Source: Oopsacas minuta
Taxonomy: Eukaryota > Porifera > Hexactinellida > Lyssacinosida > Leucopsacidae
Assembly: GCA_024704765.1 (NCBI GenBank)
Contig: JAKMXF010000352.1
Coordinates: 62,001-126,000, forward strand
Direction of reading: 5' to 3'
DNA length: 64,000 bases
Shown: positions 60,219 through 64,000 of the stretch, one piece after another
Layout: each line of letters starts with the position of its first letter
How positions within the stretch are numbered: the stretch's first letter is position 1
Translations under genes and position numbers: made by a program
Notes under the pieces: generated by a model
What the model saw: the letters and a program-made list of their open reading frames with translations, nothing else
Told to the model about the DNA's origin: nothing
Databases searched by the model: none

Positions 60219-60318
60219 CAGTATAGTCTCGTTAATACGAACACGGTTAAGGAGTACATCCGAATAATGAGTACAAATTTTGGCAATCCTCTGGTGTATG
60301 TATTAACGAGAGTCTATG
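60219..60318. mobile_element. 100-bp Tigger/pogo-type MITE
   Basis: The left end cagtatagtctcgttaatac and the complement of the right end catagactctcgttaatac match over about 20 bp with few differences. TA flanks both sides (60217-60218 and 60319-60320). It has no coding capacity and must rely on a pogo-type transposase. It lies 85 bp inside intron 1 from the exon 1 donor of the mannosidase. Confidence 0.85.
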
Positions 60319-60403
60319 TATTTCACTGGATAGTATTGAATGTACTGACAGAGGGTGAATCCAATGGAAATAAATCAAATATGTCGAATAATGATAAACA
60401 TAC

Positions 60404-60764
60404 CTTCCCTGCCAGGAGTTAAAAGATCATACACTGTAACTTTTGTAGCTCCAGATTTTGATGAATCGAGGGGCGAGGTATCTTGAAGAACTGGAGGTTG
60501 AGAAATTGGCAGTCTATTTTGGATAGGATCCACACGATTAGAGATATGAGGTGCGAAATTGGCATATATTTGGGTGTATGAAAGTTGTTGCTCAGATTCA
60601 GAATCAGGGATAATAAATAGCCAACTGAAGCAAATAAAGGAGAATAAGAAGAGAAATGTGAATAAGATACGTTTATCCTTAGAGGTTCGTCCAAGGAATA
60701 TGAATCTTGAGGAAGGCAGTTTAGAGTGAAATAAAGGAAGTATCCCTCTTCCAGACTGAGACAT
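60404..60764 (-). CDS. MAN1A: alpha-1,2-mannosidase (GH47, MAN1A-type), exon 1 (start)
   Basis: This exon encodes residues 1-120 and the first base of codon 121. The N-terminus MSQSGRGILPLFHSK resembles the GxLPLF tail of MAN1A proteins. A short basic cytoplasmic tail (about 30 residues) is followed by one hydrophobic signal anchor at about 33-52 and then IIPDSES, the usual (F/I)(L/I)PDS after the anchor. This predicts a type II Golgi membrane protein. Residues 55-120 are a Ser/Pro/Gln-rich luminal stem. The exon ends ggcagggaag|gtatgt at 60404; its last base g joins the aa of exon 2 to make Glu121. The ATG at 60764 is the one that gives the expected tail. Promoter elements upstream were not identified. 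The assignment rests on this N-terminal pattern plus exact phase fit with exon 2. Confidence 0.9.
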
Positions 60765-62352
60765 TCTAATGTCAATAAATAATGCATATACAACAAATAA
60801 TTATTGGAAACCAACAGGGTGTAGAATCTCTTAGATCGAGGAACCCCTAAACATCTAGAAAATCACTGTAATAGGAAACTAAATAATAGGCCCTTTAGAA
60901 CAGCAGTCAAATTACCAAACTGTTTCAGACATAATTTGGCATGAAGTTCTCCTAAATTATACATGGACAAGTATCTGAAATCGTTTTATGCCAGTGATTT
61001 CATGTACTGATGGTTTTGGCTGATTAGGATAATATTTGTTAGCACGGGTTTATCATAAATATTCCTGGACTATTCAGAAAATAATCTCCAAATTGAGACA
61101 TTAAATTGGGTTTCTCAAAGGTCTACTAAATATATTAAAAAAGATTCCGAAAAGTACCCAATACAGGTGAAACTTCAGGGTCTCCCTGAAAAATATAGTA
61201 TTCGGGAGCAGGGCCACAGAGAGAAATTATTGGCCCGGGCCAAGGAAATCGTGATTTCGGTAAAGAAAAAAGGACACTACGAAATTTAAAGGTTGGGAAA
61301 AGAATTTTAGTGAGATTTTGAAACTGTTTGAAAAAATACTTCAATCACAAAACCTTTTGCAAGCGATGATTTTTATATTTGGTGTCATATCTAAATTATA
61401 TGTCAACTCTATAGTTCGGATTTCAGCAGTTTTTAAATTGAAAGCTTTCATTATAATGAGATATTCTTCTTATTCAAGAATGTATATACGGTAATAGGAC
61501 GTGGCTTTAATCATTAGTTTCGACAAGAGATAAATAATAACCAATATTACACAAATTCAAGCACAATATAAACTATTTCTGGTCAACACCAAATTTTATT
61601 ACAAATACACAATACTTCAGCCAACATAAAGTTCAAAAGATAATTAACCTCACCAATTACGCAAACATATTTCAATTAATAATGGATGCGCATGAAGCAG
61701 CAAATTTAAGGTTTGGCGTTGGTGCTGTGACAAAGTGGGCAATATTAAGCTCACTTCTCATCAGCTATTCACGGAACGGCAGATGAGTAAACAAAATTAG
61801 TTTAACACTACACGAACGTATTGAACCCCTACTATGGACTAAAATTGTCTTGGCCAAATGTCTCATGTACAGCCTGTAAACTATATTTGGCCAAGATTGC
61901 GGGTAGTTATGCCCCACAGAAATAGCCAATTGGTTATATTTGGCCCAATCTCTTGCATCAAACGCATTCAACATGTACTCCCAGTAATCAATGCGCAATG
62001 TGTGAAGAAGCTACTAAATTTGGAAAACGTTCTGTTGCCAATTTGAAATCTCACATCCCAGACCAGGGAGACCGATGATAAATTCTCCAGCAAAGGTTGT
62101 AAACTTTGTGGCAAATGCGTAAGTGAAATTTCGCAAGGCATATCGCAACAATGAACTAAAAGGTCTCTGATTAACAATACACATCAAAATTAGATTACTG
62201 ATATGCACTCGATCAGTATACTTGTTATAACATGTTACAACGTTTTCAAGAAGGAGGCTACATTGCATTAAGGAACAAACTCCCAAGATAGGAAGGGGTT
62301 ATACCCTAATTGTCAGCGTTTCAGACTCTACATATTTTCCAACTCAATCAGA
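60765..62352. other. 5' flank of the mannosidase gene
   Basis: This should contain the promoter and 5' untranslated region of the leftward-transcribed mannosidase, but no TATA box or initiator can be singled out in such AT-rich DNA. ORFs here are short. At 61210 cagggccacagagagaaatt resembles a hAT-type end, without a partner. Confidence 0.35.
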
Positions 62353-62778
62353 ATGAAAAAGCACCGAATTGGGTTTGGCAAGATCATGCAACGTAAATCA
62401 ACTGGTGAAATGTCAAACAATCAGTTATATAAGTTTCCTTCACCACGCGAGAATCTGGAATTCGTTCTCCGACAATGGGGTATTACTATAGAAGAAGAAA
62501 GAATTTTGTATGGATATTATGGAGTGCACTTCAGTTACCCTTATCAAGGGAAAGAAAAGTATCAAAATGATACTAAGGATACTTTTGTGGTAGGATGTAA
62601 TGACATCAATACATTGCTTCGAAGATTTTCTGGTAAAATATATGGCGATAATCTACAACAATTGAAAACTAAACTCGGCCTTGTTATGGACGAAATTTTT
62701 TCAAAACTTGTACTCAGCTTTAGGAATGAGAATTCTGCAGATAAAGAATGTACATCTTTGGGTTACCAAAGTTCCTGA
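62353..62778 (+). CDS. unidentified ORF, 141 codons
   Basis: The longest ORF right of the mannosidase starts MKKHRIGFGKIMQRKSTGEM and is rich in charged and aromatic residues, with no membrane segment and no motif I know. Coding-like phrases continue in other frames to about 63400 (for example LEYMQMVSSTFNDVRQTFYS near 62960-63015 and SVFTVLKKFSDKVASWFGNT near 63285-63345), interrupted by stops. The whole may be a decayed mobile element or an exon of an unidentified gene. I assign no function. Confidence 0.3.
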   Translation: MKKHRIGFGKIMQRKSTGEMSNNQLYKFPSPRENLEFVLRQWGITIEEERILYGYYGVHFSYPYQGKEKYQNDTKDTFVVGCNDINTLLRRFSGKIYGDNLQQLKTKLGLVMDEIFSKLVLSFRNENSADKECTSLGYQSS

Positions 62779-64000
62779 AAATTGTCATACCTTTCAGGGA
62801 ATTTTGAGGACAATCAAATAAGCTACTTTTGACAAACTATGATGCTATAATTACCGTTAATGGCCAAGCTGGGTTATTTCGATTGTTTTAATGGCAGGGC
62901 GGCATCCATGCATCTGGTGTATCTGGAAGAGCCACATATGTATAAACGAGACCTAGAATACATGCAGATGGTCTCTTCGACATTCAACGATGTTCGACAA
63001 ACCTTCTACAGTCCACAATAAGATCCAAACACGCAAATCATTGCATGGGTGTGGAAGATTTCCCTCCATTAGGAAAATGGATGTCAGATACAATGATTAG
63101 ATTCAATATTCTAGAGTTGCATCTATTGTTTGGAATGGGACAGAGTTGTATGATGCCATACTAACAACGACGGCTGAGGTAAAGATACTCTACGCATGAA
63201 TGTCTACTAAGAAGAATTACATCCAACTGCAATATGTGAACTGCTCACGATGTGTAATGAACTGGCTATTACTCATTCAAAATCTGTCTTCACAGTCCTG
63301 AAGAAATTTAGTGACAAGGTTGCATCATGGTTCGGGAATACATTGATCAGATTCATCAATTCGAAGAGGCTATAAATAGACAGGGCTACCATGTTCAACT
63401 AAAGTCCTTATTATTTGGCGCCACACATTGTACCTTTTGTTCAAAACTACATTCTTTCAGGAAAGAGTCTGACAATGTCTCTGAGCAAGCTGTGGAATAA
63501 TCTCACTCTAAATTTTGAAGGTATGGAGTAGATACAAAGCAATAAAGATGTCAAAATTTTCCCGAAATCTATATAATGCAGTTTGTAGGGATAATTGGAT
63601 AAACTACTCCATATCATTATCTAATATATTTGTAATTTTGTGTACTTGTTATGGTAAATACCAATAGTAATATTATTATCCTATATTGAAGAGATCAAAT
63701 TTGTAATATACAGTTTTGACACCAAATTTTTAAACGACAATTGCAAAAAAGATTTTGATGACAATAATTTATCAAAATAGTTTCAAAATTTACAAGGATT
63801 CGGTACAAAAATGTAAATTTCGTGGGGTCAGTATTCTTTTGGCCGAGATTATGATTTCAGAGACCCGTGTTCTGGGCCCCTTACAAAAAGTTACTTCATA
63901 TCGGATAAACTATTTATTAATGCAATTGCAAAGTAAATAATATCAGCATATGAATTATGAATAAATTAGATTAGCTAAAAAGTATTTAAATTATTGTATT
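62779..64000 (+). other. coding-like remnants, unidentified
   Basis: Up to about 63450 the plus strand has short open stretches in changing frames that could continue the ORF before it. After that the sequence is plain AT-rich DNA with nothing recognised. Confidence 0.3.

Larger units (their letters stand above)
45644..60403 (-). other. intron 1 of the mannosidase gene, 14.8 kb
   Basis: The intron runs from the donor gaag|gtatgt at 60403 to the acceptor ttctag at 45644. It contains a P-type fragment, a Tc1/mariner with a DUF4817-like start, a RAG1-like relic, another Tc1/mariner relic, a complex inverted-repeat zone, hAT-like non-autonomous sequence and a small Tigger-type element. The stretches 46840-49385, 52765-54240 and 59350-60218 hold nothing further that I recognise. 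Confidence 0.88.

Overview
The window is AT-rich eukaryotic DNA. It has long non-coding stretches, a spliced gene with GT...AG introns, and a high density of eukaryotic cut-and-paste DNA transposons (Tc1/mariner, pogo/Tigger, hAT, P/THAP, RAG1/Transib-like). No operon, Shine-Dalgarno organisation, CRISPR array, tRNA or rRNA gene was seen. An invertebrate, probably an arthropod such as a copepod, fits the transposon mix, but that assignment is inference.

The only host gene I can support is on the minus strand at 25766-60764: a Golgi class I alpha-1,2-mannosidase (glycoside hydrolase family 47, MAN1A type). It is not one ORF. I rebuilt it from three exons: 60404-60764 (cytoplasmic tail, signal anchor, stem), 45456-45643 (stem and start of the catalytic domain) and 25766-27010 (the rest of the catalytic domain). 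The splice junctions are phase-compatible and give an uninterrupted 597-residue protein. Intron 1 is 14.8 kb and intron 2 is 18.4 kb, and both are full of transposons.

Layout. 0-10 kb: a mariner (450-1753) and a Tc1 element (8565-9936), both with uninterrupted transposase genes, separated by a decayed hAT-like stretch and a short palindromic repeat array. 10-18.6 kb: mostly unrecognised sequence with a ZMYM1-like hAT pseudogene. 18.6-22.8 kb: a decayed mariner split by a RAG1/Transib-like transposon whose ends read CACAGTG, the consensus heptamer of V(D)J recombination signals. 23.1-24.3 kb: a decayed mariner with a near-identical inverted partner at 30.5-31.7 kb; the pair flanks mannosidase exon 3. 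Intron 2: a P-type transposase pseudogene split by that second mariner, a DD37D-type relic, a Tc1 element into which a Tigger with an intact 654-residue transposase has inserted, a hAT, and a Tc1 fragment. Intron 1: a P-type fragment, a Tc1/mariner with a DUF4817-like N-terminus, a second RAG1-like relic, another Tc1/mariner relic, a complex inverted-repeat zone (54.2-57.4 kb), hAT- and Tigger-type non-autonomous pieces. Beyond the gene's 5' end, 61-64 kb holds one unrecognised ORF of 141 codons.

The transposons do not cooperate with the host gene. The window is a record of nested insertions around one conserved glycan-processing gene. The most notable items are the RAG1-like element with recombination-signal-like ends, the gene-conversion pattern between the inverted mariners, and the young Tigger nested in an older Tc1.
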